A DNA stretch of 64,000 nt from Marinoscillum sp. 108 (GTDB lineage: Bacteria > Bacteroidota > Bacteroidia > Cytophagales > Cyclobacteriaceae): positions 1,054,001 to 1,118,000 of the forward strand of contig NZ_LR734808.1 in the NCBI RefSeq assembly GCF_902506655.1. The letters are read 5' to 3'. Shown here piece by piece: positions 43,107-53,113 of the stretch. A program made the position numbers and the translations under genes. Position 1 is the stretch's first letter; each line of letters opens with the position of its first letter. The notes beneath the pieces were generated by a model. It did no database searches. It saw nothing but the letters and a program-made list of their open reading frames with translations, and had not been told where the DNA came from.

Positions 43107-44078
43107 GTGTTTACGCTACCCTTCCAAATACCTGAAGCACCACATAAGATCAAGCTGAAAGATTCTATTTTCAGTATTGGCTCCTGCTTTTCAGATAACA
43201 TCGGGGATAAACTCACCGCACACAAGTTTGATGTTGTCACCAACCCCCTTGGGATTTTGTATAACCCCTTTTCCATTTTCAAAAATCTCCGGCTTCTGCT
43301 TTCAGAAGGGCTAGACCCGGATAATTTCATTGAGGCAGGGGGTGTTTATTTTCATTGGGATACGCACAGTGACATCTCGGGCACAGCCATGGATTCCTTC
43401 AAAGCCCTCCTGGAGGCCAGAAGCCTCACCTCCAGACAAAGCCTTACCAGCGCCAACTGGCTCATCATTACCCTGGGCACCATCTATGTGTACAAACACC
43501 TCGAAAGTGGAAAAATCGTGGCTAATTGCCATAAAATTCCCCAAAGACATTTTCAGAAACTAAGCCTCAGCCAGGCAGAGATAGAAGAGGACTTTTTTCA
43601 GACCATGGAATTGCTCCGCACCATCAATCCCGACATTAAGGTGATTCTGACCGTGAGTCCGGTCCGTCACATCAGAGATGGACTGATCGAAAACAATGTA
43701 AGCAAAGCCACCCTTCTCCAAACGGTCAATAACATCGTGAAGAATGACCCAAATATCTACTACTTCCCTGCTTACGAAATTCTGATTGATGAACTCCGGG
43801 ATTATCGTTTCTTCAAAGAAGACATGATCCACCCTACCGAGCAGGCCATACAGTACATTTGGGAGCGATTCATCACAGCTTGTTTAGATCCGGATGCCAT
43901 TGGCTTTATCAGCGAATGGACCAAGGTCAAAAAATCACTGGAACATCGTCCTTTCCATCCTGACACCAATGAACATCAGCGCTTTCTCAGGTCTACACTC
44001 ACCAAACTGGAAGCCCTAAGCCAACGTGTGGACGTCTCCGGTGAAATGGAGCTCATCAAAAACCAACTAATCCGCTAG
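43107..44078 (+). CDS. GSCFA domain protein
   Basis: A 323-residue soluble protein of the GSCFA family, a SGNH/GDSL-esterase-like fold. The name-giving motif appears as [16 protein letters not shown] (about 22-37, with the probable nucleophile Ser). Further support is [43 protein letters not shown], and the C-terminal [15 protein letters not shown], with Asp/His resembling the SGNH DxxH. It probably hydrolyses an ester; the substrate is unknown. It starts with GTG at 43107; no ATG fits the conserved N-terminus. The DUF255 gene follows after two bases. Confidence 0.88.
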   Translation: MFTLPFQIPEAPHKIKLKDSIFSIGSCFSDNIGDKLTAHKFDVVTNPLGILYNPFSIFKNLRLLLSEGLDPDNFIEAGGVYFHWDTHSDISGTAMDSFKALLEARSLTSRQSLTSANWLIITLGTIYVYKHLESGKIVANCHKIPQRHFQKLSLSQAEIEEDFFQTMELLRTINPDIKVILTVSPVRHIRDGLIENNVSKATLLQTVNNIVKNDPNIYYFPAYEILIDELRDYRFFKEDMIHPTEQAIQYIWERFITACLDPDAIGFISEWTKVKKSLEHRPFHPDTNEHQRFLRSTLTKLEALSQRVDVSGEMELIKNQLIR

Positions 44079-44080
44079 AC

Positions 44081-46192
44081 ATGAAGATACTCATCCTCAG
44101 CACACTGGCGATCAGTTTTTTATTCATTCAGTGTACCCAGAATATGACACATCAAGAAGAAACCACCGAGGAATACGAATTCACTAATCATTTAATAAAC
44201 TCTACGAGCCCCTACCTCCTACAGCATGCCCACAATCCGGTGGATTGGTATCCATGGGGTCCGGAAGCTTTGAACAAGGCCAAGGAAGAGAACAAACCCA
44301 TTCTCCTGAGCATCGGCTACTCCTCCTGTCACTGGTGCCACGTGATGGCTCATGAAAGCTTCGAAAATGAGGAAATTGCCAGGCTGATGAATGAGCGGTT
44401 TATCAACATCAAGCTGGACAGGGAAGAGCGACCAGACCTGGACAATATCTATATGGATGCCGTGCAAGCCATGGGCTTGCGAGGTGGCTGGCCCCTCAAC
44501 GTATTCATCACTCCCGATCAAAAACCCTTTTACGGAGGCACCTACTTCCCGCCTGACCAGTGGAAAAAGCTTATTGTCTCTGTCAGCGATGCCTATGTAC
44601 ATAAATACGATCAGCTTTATGAGTCCGCATCACAATTTGCTGCCAATATAGATCAAAGTGAGGCTGAAAAATATGGACTTACAGACGGAGGCCTCGCGCT
44701 GACTCTGTCAGATTTTGACACAGCTTACGACAGCCTGAAAAATAAGTTTGATCCGAAATGGGGAGGCATGAACCGGGCGCCAAAATTTCCAATGCCTGCA
44801 CTATGGAACTTCCTTCTCACCTATTCTCATACCAGTGCGCAAACGAAGGCCCGGGAACATTGTCTCCTGACACTCGATAAAATAGCCTCCGGCGGCATAT
44901 ATGATCACGTTGGAGGTGGGTTTTCCCGGTATTCTGTAGATGGCGAGTGGCATGTTCCTCATTTCGAAAAAATGCTTTATGACAATGGTCAGCTGCTGTC
45001 TTTGTATGCCAATGCCTACAAACTCACAGGAAAAAGTGAGTACAAGCGGGTACTAACCGGCATAGCTCAATGGCTGCGGCGTGAGATGCTTCATGAGCAG
45101 GGAGGATTCTACAGCGCACTGGATGCAGACAGTGAAGAAGAGGAAGGTAAGTTTTATGTGTGGACTTTCGAGGAGGTGAAGGAGCTGGCCGGGGGTGATT
45201 TCTCAGTCATTGCCGAGTATTACAATGTCACCAAAGAAGGCAACTGGGAGCCCGGAAAGAATGTGCTTCGAAAATTGGAAGATGATAAAGTATTGGCCAC
45301 CGAACTCAATCTTTCCGTCACAGAACTTAGAGATCAGGTGGAGCAATTCAATGCCAAGGCATTGGAGGTGCGAAACACCAGAGTAAGACCTGGTCTGGAT
45401 AACAAGCTCATTGCCGGATGGAATGGATTGGCACTCACAGGTTTATGTCACAGTTATCAAGCCACCGGAGAAACAATTTTTGCGGACTTAGCCACTGAAA
45501 ATGCAGCCTTTATCAGCCAACAACTCATGACTGACAAAGGGCTGGTGAGAATTTATGGGCTGGATACACGAGGGTATCTTGAGGATTATGCTGCAGTGAT
45601 ACAGGCATTTATTACCTATTATGAGACCTTCTTTGATGAAACCTACTTGGAGCTGGCCCGAACCATGACAAACCAGGTGATCAATGAGTTTTTCGATCCC
45701 AAAGAAAACCTGTTCTACTATACCAGCAATCAGGCGGAGCATCTCATCGCCCGAAAGAAAGAAATTTTCGACAATGTCATTCCGGCCTCCAACTCTATCA
45801 TGGCAGAGAATTTACATAAGCTTGGCCTGATGTATGATGATGAGTCTTATAAAAAAATAGCTTTCACGATGATTTATCAGATGAACAAACTGATCCGACA
45901 AGAGCCAGAGTATCTATCCAACTGGGCATCCATTTCCTTACTCAGACTCAAACCTACTGCAGAAGTGCTACTGGTGGGAGCCCAGGCTCAGGAACAAGCG
46001 CTGCAAATCAACAAGACCTATTTGCCCAATAAAATCCTCATGGTAAGCACCACAGGTAGTAGTCTGCCCCTATTTGAGTACAAGACCGTGGTAAACAATG
46101 AAACCACTATTTACGTTTGCTTTGACAAAGTATGTAAACGACCTGTCAATAATTTTACCGATGCACTGGCGGAGATTCACGATCCAAAATGA
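44081..46192 (+). CDS. DUF255 thioredoxin-like lipoprotein (YyaL/SSP411 family)
   Basis: A 703-residue protein with a lipoprotein-type signal (LFIQC, Cys18). The N-terminal thioredoxin-like domain (about 35-195) has [21 protein letters not shown], the CxxC motif in [16 protein letters not shown], and [18 protein letters not shown]. An alpha/alpha-barrel domain (about 210-690) follows, resembling six-hairpin glycosidases or N-acyl-glucosamine epimerases ([29 protein letters not shown]). The activity of the family is poorly defined. The lipid anchor suggests an envelope location, which is not usual for cytoplasmic YyaL proteins. Confidence 0.88.
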   Translation: MKILILSTLAISFLFIQCTQNMTHQEETTEEYEFTNHLINSTSPYLLQHAHNPVDWYPWGPEALNKAKEENKPILLSIGYSSCHWCHVMAHESFENEEIARLMNERFINIKLDREERPDLDNIYMDAVQAMGLRGGWPLNVFITPDQKPFYGGTYFPPDQWKKLIVSVSDAYVHKYDQLYESASQFAANIDQSEAEKYGLTDGGLALTLSDFDTAYDSLKNKFDPKWGGMNRAPKFPMPALWNFLLTYSHTSAQTKAREHCLLTLDKIASGGIYDHVGGGFSRYSVDGEWHVPHFEKMLYDNGQLLSLYANAYKLTGKSEYKRVLTGIAQWLRREMLHEQGGFYSALDADSEEEEGKFYVWTFEEVKELAGGDFSVIAEYYNVTKEGNWEPGKNVLRKLEDDKVLATELNLSVTELRDQVEQFNAKALEVRNTRVRPGLDNKLIAGWNGLALTGLCHSYQATGETIFADLATENAAFISQQLMTDKGLVRIYGLDTRGYLEDYAAVIQAFITYYETFFDETYLELARTMTNQVINEFFDPKENLFYYTSNQAEHLIARKKEIFDNVIPASNSIMAENLHKLGLMYDDESYKKIAFTMIYQMNKLIRQEPEYLSNWASISLLRLKPTAEVLLVGAQAQEQALQINKTYLPNKILMVSTTGSSLPLFEYKTVVNNETTIYVCFDKVCKRPVNNFTDALAEIHDPK

Positions 46193-46238
46193 TATGTTCA
46201 CTCACTCACAATTCAGTTTCAGCACATAAAGAACTTTT

Positions 46239-46514
46239 ATGTCTAATGGATTGCCTAATTTAAAGCCACCAAACCATCAACCAACTGACATGGTCTTATA
46301 TCAGGAAGAAAAAAAATACGTTGATAGTCTCCGCAAAAGCCTGGCTGAGGATAACGAAATTTCAAAAGAGAAAATTGAAGAGTTGCTCAATAAGTTTGAA
46401 GACATGATGGAAATGACCAGTGTCAGCATCAAAATGATCGACCGTCTGATGCAGAACTATGACAAGCTAAAGCAACAAAACGGAGCAGCCACAGTAGCCG
46501 TAAAAAACCAATAA
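46239..46514 (+). CDS. Small helical hypothetical protein
   Basis: A 91-residue soluble protein. After a proline-rich start (MSNGLPNLKPPNHQPTD) it is nearly all charged helix (residues 20-80, EEKKYVDSLRKSLAEDNEISKEKIEELLNKF and MIDRLMQNYDKLKQQ). It has no signal peptide, no cysteine and no recognised domain. It sits between the DUF255 gene and priA with gaps of about 50 bases on each side. Codon use resembles its neighbours, so it looks like a real gene. Confidence 0.65.
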   Translation: MSNGLPNLKPPNHQPTDMVLYQEEKKYVDSLRKSLAEDNEISKEKIEELLNKFEDMMEMTSVSIKMIDRLMQNYDKLKQQNGAATVAVKNQ

Positions 46515-46565
46515 GCCTCACCAAAAAATTACCCTCGCATGCATTTCTGGTTTAGATTTGTGTGA

Positions 46566-49028
46566 TTGAGCTACCTTGAAGTCATATTACCTCTGCCTCT
46601 TCCAGGCACATTCACTTACAGATTTTCTGATTTACTCTACCCCGACCCTCAAATTGGCGCCAGAGTCGTCGTGCAGTTTGGGAAAAGAAAAATCTACACT
46701 GGTATTATCCATAGTGTACACGACCAAACTCCCACCGACTACAACCCAAAGGAAATCCTGGATCTGGTAGATCAGGAGCCGGTACTCACCCTCCAGCAGC
46801 TCCGGTTTTTCGAATGGATGAGCAGTTACTACATGTGCACACTTGGTGAGGTAGTGAATGCCGCCCTACCTGCCGGACTCAAAATTTCAAGTGAATCGAT
46901 CTTATCCCTCAACCCTGAGACTGTACTTGAAGACCTGGACCTCACGGAAAAAGAACAATCCATCATCAATCACCTGCTCTCCGGTGACATTAAAATGAGT
47001 GAGGTCAATAAAATTCTTGACATCAAGTCACCTTATAACCATGTCAAAAACCTAAAAGAGAAAAAAGCCATTCAGGTATTTGAGCAGGTAAAGGACAAGT
47101 ATGCTCCTAAAAAAGAAACCTGGATAAGGCTTTCGAAATCTCACGCTACCGAAGACGGACTCGATCAGCTTTCCGCACAGCTGGAGAAAAAAACCAAGCA
47201 GCTGGATGTGCTCCTGGCTTATCTACGAAGCGTTCCCCTGCTAGAATCTCCATCATCCAATGAGCACGGAATTAGTAAAAAGGAACTGACTCAATCGGAC
47301 ATCAGCAGCTCATCACTCAAGACACTCATCAAAAATGGTGTCTTCGAAGAATGGGAAAAAATAGTCTCACGACTGGATGGAATGAAAGCCTCCGGTGCGC
47401 AACAAATCAACCTCTCTTCGGCACAGCTGCAAGCCCGAAAAGATATTCTGGAGTCATTTCAATCCAAAGGTACGGTACTGCTCAAGGGAGTAACCGGAAG
47501 TGGTAAAACTGAAATTTTCATCTCGCTCATCCAGGATATTCTGGAAAATGGAGGACAAGTACTTTACCTCCTTCCCGAAATTGCCCTCACCACACAGATC
47601 ATTAAGCGACTGGCCAAGGTCTTTGGCGACCAGTTTGGAGTATTTCATTCCAGATATTCGGACAACGAGCGTGTAGAGGTCTGGCAAAAAATCCAGAAAG
47701 GCGAATTCAACTTTGTGGTGGGTGTACGCAGTGCGATTTTCCTTCCGTTCAACGACCTCTCGCTGATTATCATTGACGAGGAGCATGAAACATCTTTCAA
47801 GCAATACGAACCCGCACCCCGATATCATGCGCGTGATGCAGCCATCTATCTGGCATCCATCTTTCATGCAAAGACACTGTTGGCCACTGCCACTCCCAGT
47901 CTGGAGAGTTATCAAAATGCCCTGGAAGGCAAGTATGGGCTCGTCAAACTGGAGGAGAGATACAACGAAGCAATACTCCCCAGTGTGGTACTGGCCAATC
48001 TGGTCAAAGAGCGCAAACAGCGCAAGATCAAAGGAAATTTCAGCTCCGTCCTGATAGAAGCTATTGAAAAAGTCATGGACAAAGGCAAGCAAGTCATCCT
48101 CTTCCAAAACCGAAGAGGTTACGCCCCCTACCTCACCTGCCAAAACTGTGGATTCATACCCAAATGCCCGCATTGCGACGTGAGTCTCACCTTTCATATC
48201 CATCAAAACCTACTGATCTGTCACTACTGCGGTCACAAATCAGAAATGCTCTCTTCCTGCGTCCTGTGCAACTCTCAGGAACTTAAAACGATGAGTTTTG
48301 GCACTGAGAAAATTGAAGAAGAGCTACAACTGCTCCTTCCCAATGCCCGGATCGCCCGAATGGATCTGGACACCACCCGCAGCAAATACAGCTATCAGAA
48401 GATTATTGATGACTTTGAAAATGGACACATTGATGTGTTGGTAGGAACGCAGATGGTCAGCAAAGGGCTCGATTTTGATCACGTAGAGCTTGTGGGAGTA
48501 TTTGATGCAGACCGGATGATCCACTTCCCGGACTTCAGATCTCACGAAAGGGCGTATCAGCTCATCCACCAGGTAAGTGGCCGGGCCGGGCGAAGGGCCG
48601 ATCAGGGGCATGTGGTCATCCAAACCAATGACCCGGAGCAGGCCATCTTTGCTCACCTGAAACGGCAAGACTATGAGAGCTTCTTCAATGCTGAAATACT
48701 GGAGCGTCAGCAATTTCACTATCCGCCTTTTTATAGAATCATCAGGATTACGCTCAAGGATAATGAAAAGCATTTGGTTGCCAATGCGGCACAATTCTAT
48801 GCCAAGGAGATCCGAAAACAACTGGGAGATCTTCGGGTGATCGGCCCGGTGGAGCCGATGATTGGTCGGATCAGAAACCAGTACCTCTTTGATATTACGG
48901 TAAAGTTTGAAAAACATGGGCTCAATTTGTCGGCCTTAAAAGAATTCCTGCTTAATTCGCGTAATATGATGCTCAGTCAGCAGTTATATAAAAGTGTGAA
49001 AGTGATTTTTGATGTAGATCCGGTATAG
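46566..49028 (+). CDS. priA: Primosomal protein N' (replication restart helicase)
   Basis: A 3'-5' DNA helicase that reloads the replisome at stalled forks. The protein is 820 residues. The N-terminal 3'BD domain begins YLEVILPLPLPGTFTYRF. The helicase core has Walker A GVTGSGKTEIF, DEEH box IIIDEEHETSFKQ and LLATATPSLES. The zinc-binding cysteine cluster is CQNCGFIPKCPHC...CHYCG...CVLC. Motif V/VI lies in GTQMVSKGLDF and HQVSGRAGRR. It starts with TTG at 46566; no in-frame ATG precedes the conserved N-terminus. Stop and start with the next gene are adjacent. Confidence 0.96.
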   Translation: MSYLEVILPLPLPGTFTYRFSDLLYPDPQIGARVVVQFGKRKIYTGIIHSVHDQTPTDYNPKEILDLVDQEPVLTLQQLRFFEWMSSYYMCTLGEVVNAALPAGLKISSESILSLNPETVLEDLDLTEKEQSIINHLLSGDIKMSEVNKILDIKSPYNHVKNLKEKKAIQVFEQVKDKYAPKKETWIRLSKSHATEDGLDQLSAQLEKKTKQLDVLLAYLRSVPLLESPSSNEHGISKKELTQSDISSSSLKTLIKNGVFEEWEKIVSRLDGMKASGAQQINLSSAQLQARKDILESFQSKGTVLLKGVTGSGKTEIFISLIQDILENGGQVLYLLPEIALTTQIIKRLAKVFGDQFGVFHSRYSDNERVEVWQKIQKGEFNFVVGVRSAIFLPFNDLSLIIIDEEHETSFKQYEPAPRYHARDAAIYLASIFHAKTLLATATPSLESYQNALEGKYGLVKLEERYNEAILPSVVLANLVKERKQRKIKGNFSSVLIEAIEKVMDKGKQVILFQNRRGYAPYLTCQNCGFIPKCPHCDVSLTFHIHQNLLICHYCGHKSEMLSSCVLCNSQELKTMSFGTEKIEEELQLLLPNARIARMDLDTTRSKYSYQKIIDDFENGHIDVLVGTQMVSKGLDFDHVELVGVFDADRMIHFPDFRSHERAYQLIHQVSGRAGRRADQGHVVIQTNDPEQAIFAHLKRQDYESFFNAEILERQQFHYPPFYRIIRITLKDNEKHLVANAAQFYAKEIRKQLGDLRVIGPVEPMIGRIRNQYLFDITVKFEKHGLNLSALKEFLLNSRNMMLSQQLYKSVKVIFDVDPV

Positions 49029-49748
49029 ATGAAGCAAAGCTTTTATATTCTTCTTATTTGGGTGACCCTGGCCTATGCCTGCGATCCATGTGCTGACTGT
49101 GGTGAGCCGCTACGGTATGACCCCACGGTGAAAATGATTTTCATCAATCAGGACAGCGCTGATGTACTGAATGACAGCATCCAATTCAATAAGGATTCCA
49201 TCGCCACCAATACTGCCTTGCGCAAAGTCAACACGGACTCTATGAAAGTGCTGCAAGACTCGCTGATCATCGTGGATACCCTGGTAGCTGCAGGTAAGGA
49301 AGAGTACATTGAGGTTCAGGATTTATTTAATAAAACCATAGATAGCCTCTCCATCGTTTCGGATAGTCTGTCCTCCTACTCCAAGCAGCTGACGGCAATC
49401 AATACTGAACTCACTAAGATCCTAACTGTAATTAATAAAGGGACTGTCCAACTCCAGCACACCAGTATCCTGGAAAATGGTGCAGAGTTGAGCTATGAAG
49501 ACTCCACCACCTCTTTCAGGCTGCCTTTGCTCCTTGCCAGTAATCAGACCAGCTACCGCATCACCATAGATGGTATTGATTATAGCATCGCCTTTACTTA
49601 TGAAACTTTCGAGTCTATTGATAAAGCCAGGGTGGCCAAGGTAAGTGCTGGTAATTTAGAGGTTCTTTCACACTCCTTTGATTCGTTAACTTTAAATTGC
49701 CCATCTGACTGCATAAGCGATGATGCGACCGTTACTGTATATTTCTAG
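49029..49748 (+). CDS. Cys-rich exported protein with coiled-coil segment
   Basis: A 239-residue protein. The N-terminal signal MKQSFYILLIWVTLAYAC may end in a lipobox at Cys18, followed by the Cys cluster CDPCADCGEP. The middle (about 45-140) is helical with repeated Asp-Ser pairs (NDSIQFNKDSIATN, KTIDSLSIVSDSLSS). The C-terminus is beta-rich with a second Cys pair (NCPSDC). It resembles the small lipoproteins (DUF6452-like) that often precede DUF6048 genes, but it is longer and I am not sure. It starts right after priA and overlaps the next gene by 29 bases. Confidence 0.65.
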   Translation: MKQSFYILLIWVTLAYACDPCADCGEPLRYDPTVKMIFINQDSADVLNDSIQFNKDSIATNTALRKVNTDSMKVLQDSLIIVDTLVAAGKEEYIEVQDLFNKTIDSLSIVSDSLSSYSKQLTAINTELTKILTVINKGTVQLQHTSILENGAELSYEDSTTSFRLPLLLASNQTSYRITIDGIDYSIAFTYETFESIDKARVAKVSAGNLEVLSHSFDSLTLNCPSDCISDDATVTVYF

Positions 49749-50418
49749 TTTCTTACTGATGTGGCAAGCATTTGCCCAGGCAGACTCTGTGGCTGTGGAC
49801 AGCCTGGAAGAGGAAAGCGTGCGTTTTATTCAGCCTTCATTCAGTTTTGACTATGGAAAAGCTTTGGTAAGTGCTGCTGGGTTTGAGCAAAAATATGAAG
49901 GCGCCTTCTCCCTGTTGTTTTTTGAAAACTATTACCTCACCGGGGAAATAGGCACCGGAAATCTCCAACCAAAAAACGGCATTGAAAACGGGAAATACCA
50001 GTCTGAAGGAAATTACTACAGAATAGGTGGTGGGTACCTGAAAGCCATCAATAGTACCAGCAGGCTTGGACTGGGAGTTCGGTATGCGATGAGTACTTTT
50101 AATGACCTGGGAGAATACTATGTGGAGAGTCAGTCTGGTAGTCAGGACGACTATAGTGAGCAATTTATACGTAAGAATTTGGAAGCCCGATGGGTAGAAA
50201 TGGTACTCACCTCCGAAAGCAAAGTGAGACTCAAAAAGTCAGTTCCTGAAGCCAGAATTAACCAATTATTTTCTCTCGGGTTTCATCTGAGACTGAGGGT
50301 AATGTCCTCCTATGATCGCTTTTCTCCCATAGACGTGTACAGTGTTCCCGGGTATGGTCGCACAGTCAATAACCCCAACCTGGCCCTCAACCTGTTTTTG
50401 AAGTTCACTCCTTTCTAG
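49720..50418 (+). CDS. Putative outer-membrane beta-barrel (DUF6048-like)
   Basis: A 232-residue exported protein with signal peptide MMRPLLYISSFLLMWQAFAQ. Beta strands rich in Tyr and Gly follow (GKYQSEGNYYRIGGGYLKAI, STSRLGLGVRYAMSTF), and the final strand NPNLALNLFLKFTPF ends in the aromatic residue typical of outer-membrane barrels. The block RWVEMVLTSESKVRLKK fits DUF6048 as I remember it. It overlaps the preceding lipoprotein-like gene by 29 bases in another frame, which suggests coupled synthesis of a two-protein envelope unit. Function unknown. Confidence 0.68.
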   Translation: MMRPLLYISSFLLMWQAFAQADSVAVDSLEEESVRFIQPSFSFDYGKALVSAAGFEQKYEGAFSLLFFENYYLTGEIGTGNLQPKNGIENGKYQSEGNYYRIGGGYLKAINSTSRLGLGVRYAMSTFNDLGEYYVESQSGSQDDYSEQFIRKNLEARWVEMVLTSESKVRLKKSVPEARINQLFSLGFHLRLRVMSSYDRFSPIDVYSVPGYGRTVNNPNLALNLFLKFTPF

Positions 50419-50470
50419 GATTACTCGAACTGCTCTCCTCGCAAACCACCTAAATACTCCAGACGATCAA

Positions 50471-51244
50471 TCAGATATCCCACTCGTCATTGAGCAAGCG
50501 AATGGCATGATGACCTGTGAGGTCAAACTGACAGGGAACCAAGGAAATGTAATTGTTGGCAATCGCCCATTCGTCATTGTCCTCCCCTTTGTCATGATTT
50601 ACGAAGTTTCCGATCATCCAAAAGTACTTTCTCCCGTGGGGGTCTACCCGCTGATCGAACTCTTCTTCCCATCTGGCATTGGCCTGACGACAAACCTTGA
50701 TCCCTCTAATTTTCTGGTTTTGGTGTGCAGGTATATTCACGTTCAGCGCTATCCCTTTCGGAATTCCCTTCGTCAGGGCCTCACGAGCTATCTTGAGGAT
50801 GTATTCATCCACATGATTCATCTCAGCGTCAGTATCATAGTCGCAGAGCGAAAACCCAATAGCTGGTGTACCTTCAATAGCCGCCTCTATGGCCGCGCTC
50901 ATGGTACCAGAATAAAGCACACTGATGGAGGTATTGCTTCCATGATTGATGCCACTCACCACTAAGTCAGGCTTTCTATCTTTCAGTAAATGATGTTTGG
51001 CCAACTTCACACAGTCTGCCGGAGTGCCGCTGCATTCATATGCCGGAATCTGATCTCCAAACAACCTGTTTTCGGTAAGTCGAAGCGTATCCCCCACAGT
51101 GATCGCATGACCCATCCCCGACTGAGGGCTGTCCGGTGCCACCACCAGCACATCGCCGATCTGAGCCATCAGGCTTACTAATTTCTTAATTCCATTAGAG
51201 GTAATACCATCGTCGTTGGAGACGAGTATAAGTGGTTTCGACAT
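50471..51244 (-). CDS. surE: 5'/3'-nucleotidase SurE
   Basis: A metal-dependent phosphatase for nucleoside monophosphates, 257 residues. It has the N-terminal ILVSNDDGITSNGI with the metal-binding Asp pair, VVAPDSPQSGMGHAIT, the conserved SGINHGSNTSISVLYSGTMSAAIEA, and ECSGTPADCVKLA. This matches the family over its whole length. It is convergent with the DUF6048-like gene (52-base gap without a clear terminator) and follows a small secreted-protein gene by 10 bases. Confidence 0.96.
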   Translation of the reverse strand: MSKPLILVSNDDGITSNGIKKLVSLMAQIGDVLVVAPDSPQSGMGHAITVGDTLRLTENRLFGDQIPAYECSGTPADCVKLAKHHLLKDRKPDLVVSGINHGSNTSISVLYSGTMSAAIEAAIEGTPAIGFSLCDYDTDAEMNHVDEYILKIAREALTKGIPKGIALNVNIPAHQNQKIRGIKVCRQANARWEEEFDQRVDPHGRKYFWMIGNFVNHDKGEDNDEWAIANNYISLVPCQFDLTGHHAIRLLNDEWDI

Positions 51245-51254
51245 GCGTTGGTTT

Positions 51255-51857
51255 TTATATAGCGTTGTAAAAGGCCGTGATGCGAATGAGGTCTCTCAAC
51301 TCATCCGTTTTCAACCTGTTTTTCTTAATGAAGCTCTTCACTTCCGAGGAGTGCTTGGACATGATATTCATCAAATCACTTTTCTTACCCAGGTAGATAT
51401 CTATCTTCCCATCCTTATGGAGGAAATAGAAAGTATAATGCACCTTATCCTGAATAAATGACCCACCCCAATAGGCAGAGCTATTGGAGACACTTTCCTG
51501 TACAATGGCCTCTCTGGAAAGCAAAGAGAGCGGCCCCTCATACAACACCTCAAAGATGATCGGAATCTCATAGTTGTAATTGACATTATAAGGTATGGAG
51601 TAGAACTGCCGGTAGTTATCCACTAATTTGTCATAAATCTCAAAATAGAAAATCTTATGACTGCTGAAGGTCTTCACCACATTGCCCTGAATTAACTGCA
51701 CAATGTTGGCTTCCATGTCATATTTGATCAACCCCCGAACGGTATCATCTTCCGTGGTGATCAGGTAACCGTCATGCCACACCTCCGACGAAAACTCCTG
51801 CGCATGGCTTAAGAAACCTGCAGCACAGAAGATCATGAATAAAAATAGTCTCCTCAT
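51255..51857 (-). CDS. Exported hypothetical protein
   Basis: A 200-residue protein with signal peptide MRRLFLFMIFCAAGFLSHAQ. The mature part is beta-rich at first (VWHDGYLITTEDDTVRGLIKYDMEANIVQL, KTFSSHKIFYFEIYD), then helical at the C-terminus (HSSEVKSFIKKNRLKTDELRDLIRITAFYNAI). Segments like GYLITTEDDTVRG recur in Bacteroidota secreted proteins of unknown function. It lies between ribBA (6-base gap) and surE (10-base gap) in one run. Confidence 0.72.
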   Translation of the reverse strand: MRRLFLFMIFCAAGFLSHAQEFSSEVWHDGYLITTEDDTVRGLIKYDMEANIVQLIQGNVVKTFSSHKIFYFEIYDKLVDNYRQFYSIPYNVNYNYEIPIIFEVLYEGPLSLLSREAIVQESVSNSSAYWGGSFIQDKVHYTFYFLHKDGKIDIYLGKKSDLMNIMSKHSSEVKSFIKKNRLKTDELRDLIRITAFYNAI

Positions 51858-51863
51858 CTACAA

Positions 51864-53081
51864 TTATTTTTTCAGAATCTCGTGTCCCATTTTATCCCGC
51901 TTGGTTTCAAGGTATTTTTGATTGTGGATATTTGGAACAACCTCTATAGCTACGTTCTCAACAATTTCCAGACCATAACCCATTAGGCCGATGCGTTTTT
52001 TTGGATTATTTGTAATGAGCTTAAGTTTGGTCACTCCCATTTTCCTCAAAATCTGCGCACCTACACCGTAATCCCGCTGATCCATATGAAAGCCTAACTT
52101 CTCGTTGGCCTCCACTGTATCCAGCCCTTCTTCCTGTAGCTTATAGGCTTTCAGCTTATTCAAAAGACCTATCCCACGGCCTTCCTGATTCATGTAGAGC
52201 ACCACGCCTTTGCCGGCTTTCTCCACCATCTGCATAGCACTGTGCAGTTGATTGCCACAGTCACACCGGTAAGACCCGAAAATATCACCCGTCACACAGG
52301 AAGAATGCACCCTCACCAGTACAGGCTCATTCTCTTCCCACTCACCTTTATAGAGCGCCAGATGGGTCTCATTGGTGTTCTTTTGCTTGAAAGCCTTCAG
52401 GCGAAACATACCATGCTCGGTGGGCATGTCTACTGCAATTTCTTCTTCCACCAGGGACTCATGCTCCATGCGGTAAGCAATCAGATCTCTGATGGACACA
52501 AGTTTCAGGTTGAATTTATCAGCGATAACCCTCAAATCAGGTAACCGTGCCATGGTGCCGTCCTCCTTAAGAATCTCCACCAGTACACCTGATGGGTGAA
52601 GTCCAGCCAACCTGGAGAAATCAATGGCGGCTTCCGTATGTCCTGTTCTTCTTAGCACCCCACCCTCTTTGGCTTTCAATGGAAAAATATGGCCAGGCCT
52701 ACCAAGATCCTCAGGTTTGGTGTCCTCATGAACAAGTGCCTGAATGGTCTTTGACCGATCGGAGGTGCTGATGCCAGTGGTGGTACCATGTCCGATCAGG
52801 TCCACTGATACGGTGAAGGGGGTTTCATGCACCGCTGTGTTCTTACCTACCATTAGGTCCAAACCTAGTTCTTCACATCGCTTTTCCAGCAAAGGCACAC
52901 AGATCAATCCTCGTCCCTCTTTGGACATGAAGTTGATAATTTCGGGGGTAACCTTCTCTGCGGCACAGATGAAATCGCCTTCATTTTCACGATCTTCATC
53001 ATCCACCACGATGATAATTTCGCCATTCCTGATGGCTTCTATTGCTTCTTTTATTGGGTCAAGAAGTTGCGCTCTACTCAT
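51864..53081 (-). CDS. ribBA: Bifunctional DHBP synthase / GTP cyclohydrolase II
   Basis: Makes both precursors of riboflavin: 3,4-dihydroxy-2-butanone 4-phosphate from ribulose 5-phosphate, and a diaminopyrimidine from GTP. The protein is 405 residues. RibB domain (about 1-205): [48 protein letters not shown]. RibA domain (about 206-405): the zinc Cys set in [19 protein letters not shown], then [18 protein letters not shown] and [15 protein letters not shown]. Both active sites look complete. It is 32 bases after dnaG on the same strand. Confidence 0.96.
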   Translation of the reverse strand: MSRAQLLDPIKEAIEAIRNGEIIIVVDDEDRENEGDFICAAEKVTPEIINFMSKEGRGLICVPLLEKRCEELGLDLMVGKNTAVHETPFTVSVDLIGHGTTTGISTSDRSKTIQALVHEDTKPEDLGRPGHIFPLKAKEGGVLRRTGHTEAAIDFSRLAGLHPSGVLVEILKEDGTMARLPDLRVIADKFNLKLVSIRDLIAYRMEHESLVEEEIAVDMPTEHGMFRLKAFKQKNTNETHLALYKGEWEENEPVLVRVHSSCVTGDIFGSYRCDCGNQLHSAMQMVEKAGKGVVLYMNQEGRGIGLLNKLKAYKLQEEGLDTVEANEKLGFHMDQRDYGVGAQILRKMGVTKLKLITNNPKKRIGLMGYGLEIVENVAIEVVPNIHNQKYLETKRDKMGHEILKK

Positions 53082-53113
53082 TCCTATTTATTTTCAGTCT
53101 ATCTTAATACAAG

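Noticed and set aside
47454-48206. Long minus-strand reading frame (250 codons) inside priA
   Set aside because: It is fully antisense to the well-supported priA coding frame, shows no recognisable domain and has unusual composition. It is a shadow frame.
48324-48917. Minus-strand reading frame of 197 codons inside priA
   Set aside because: Antisense to the conserved helicase domain, with no family match or promoter.
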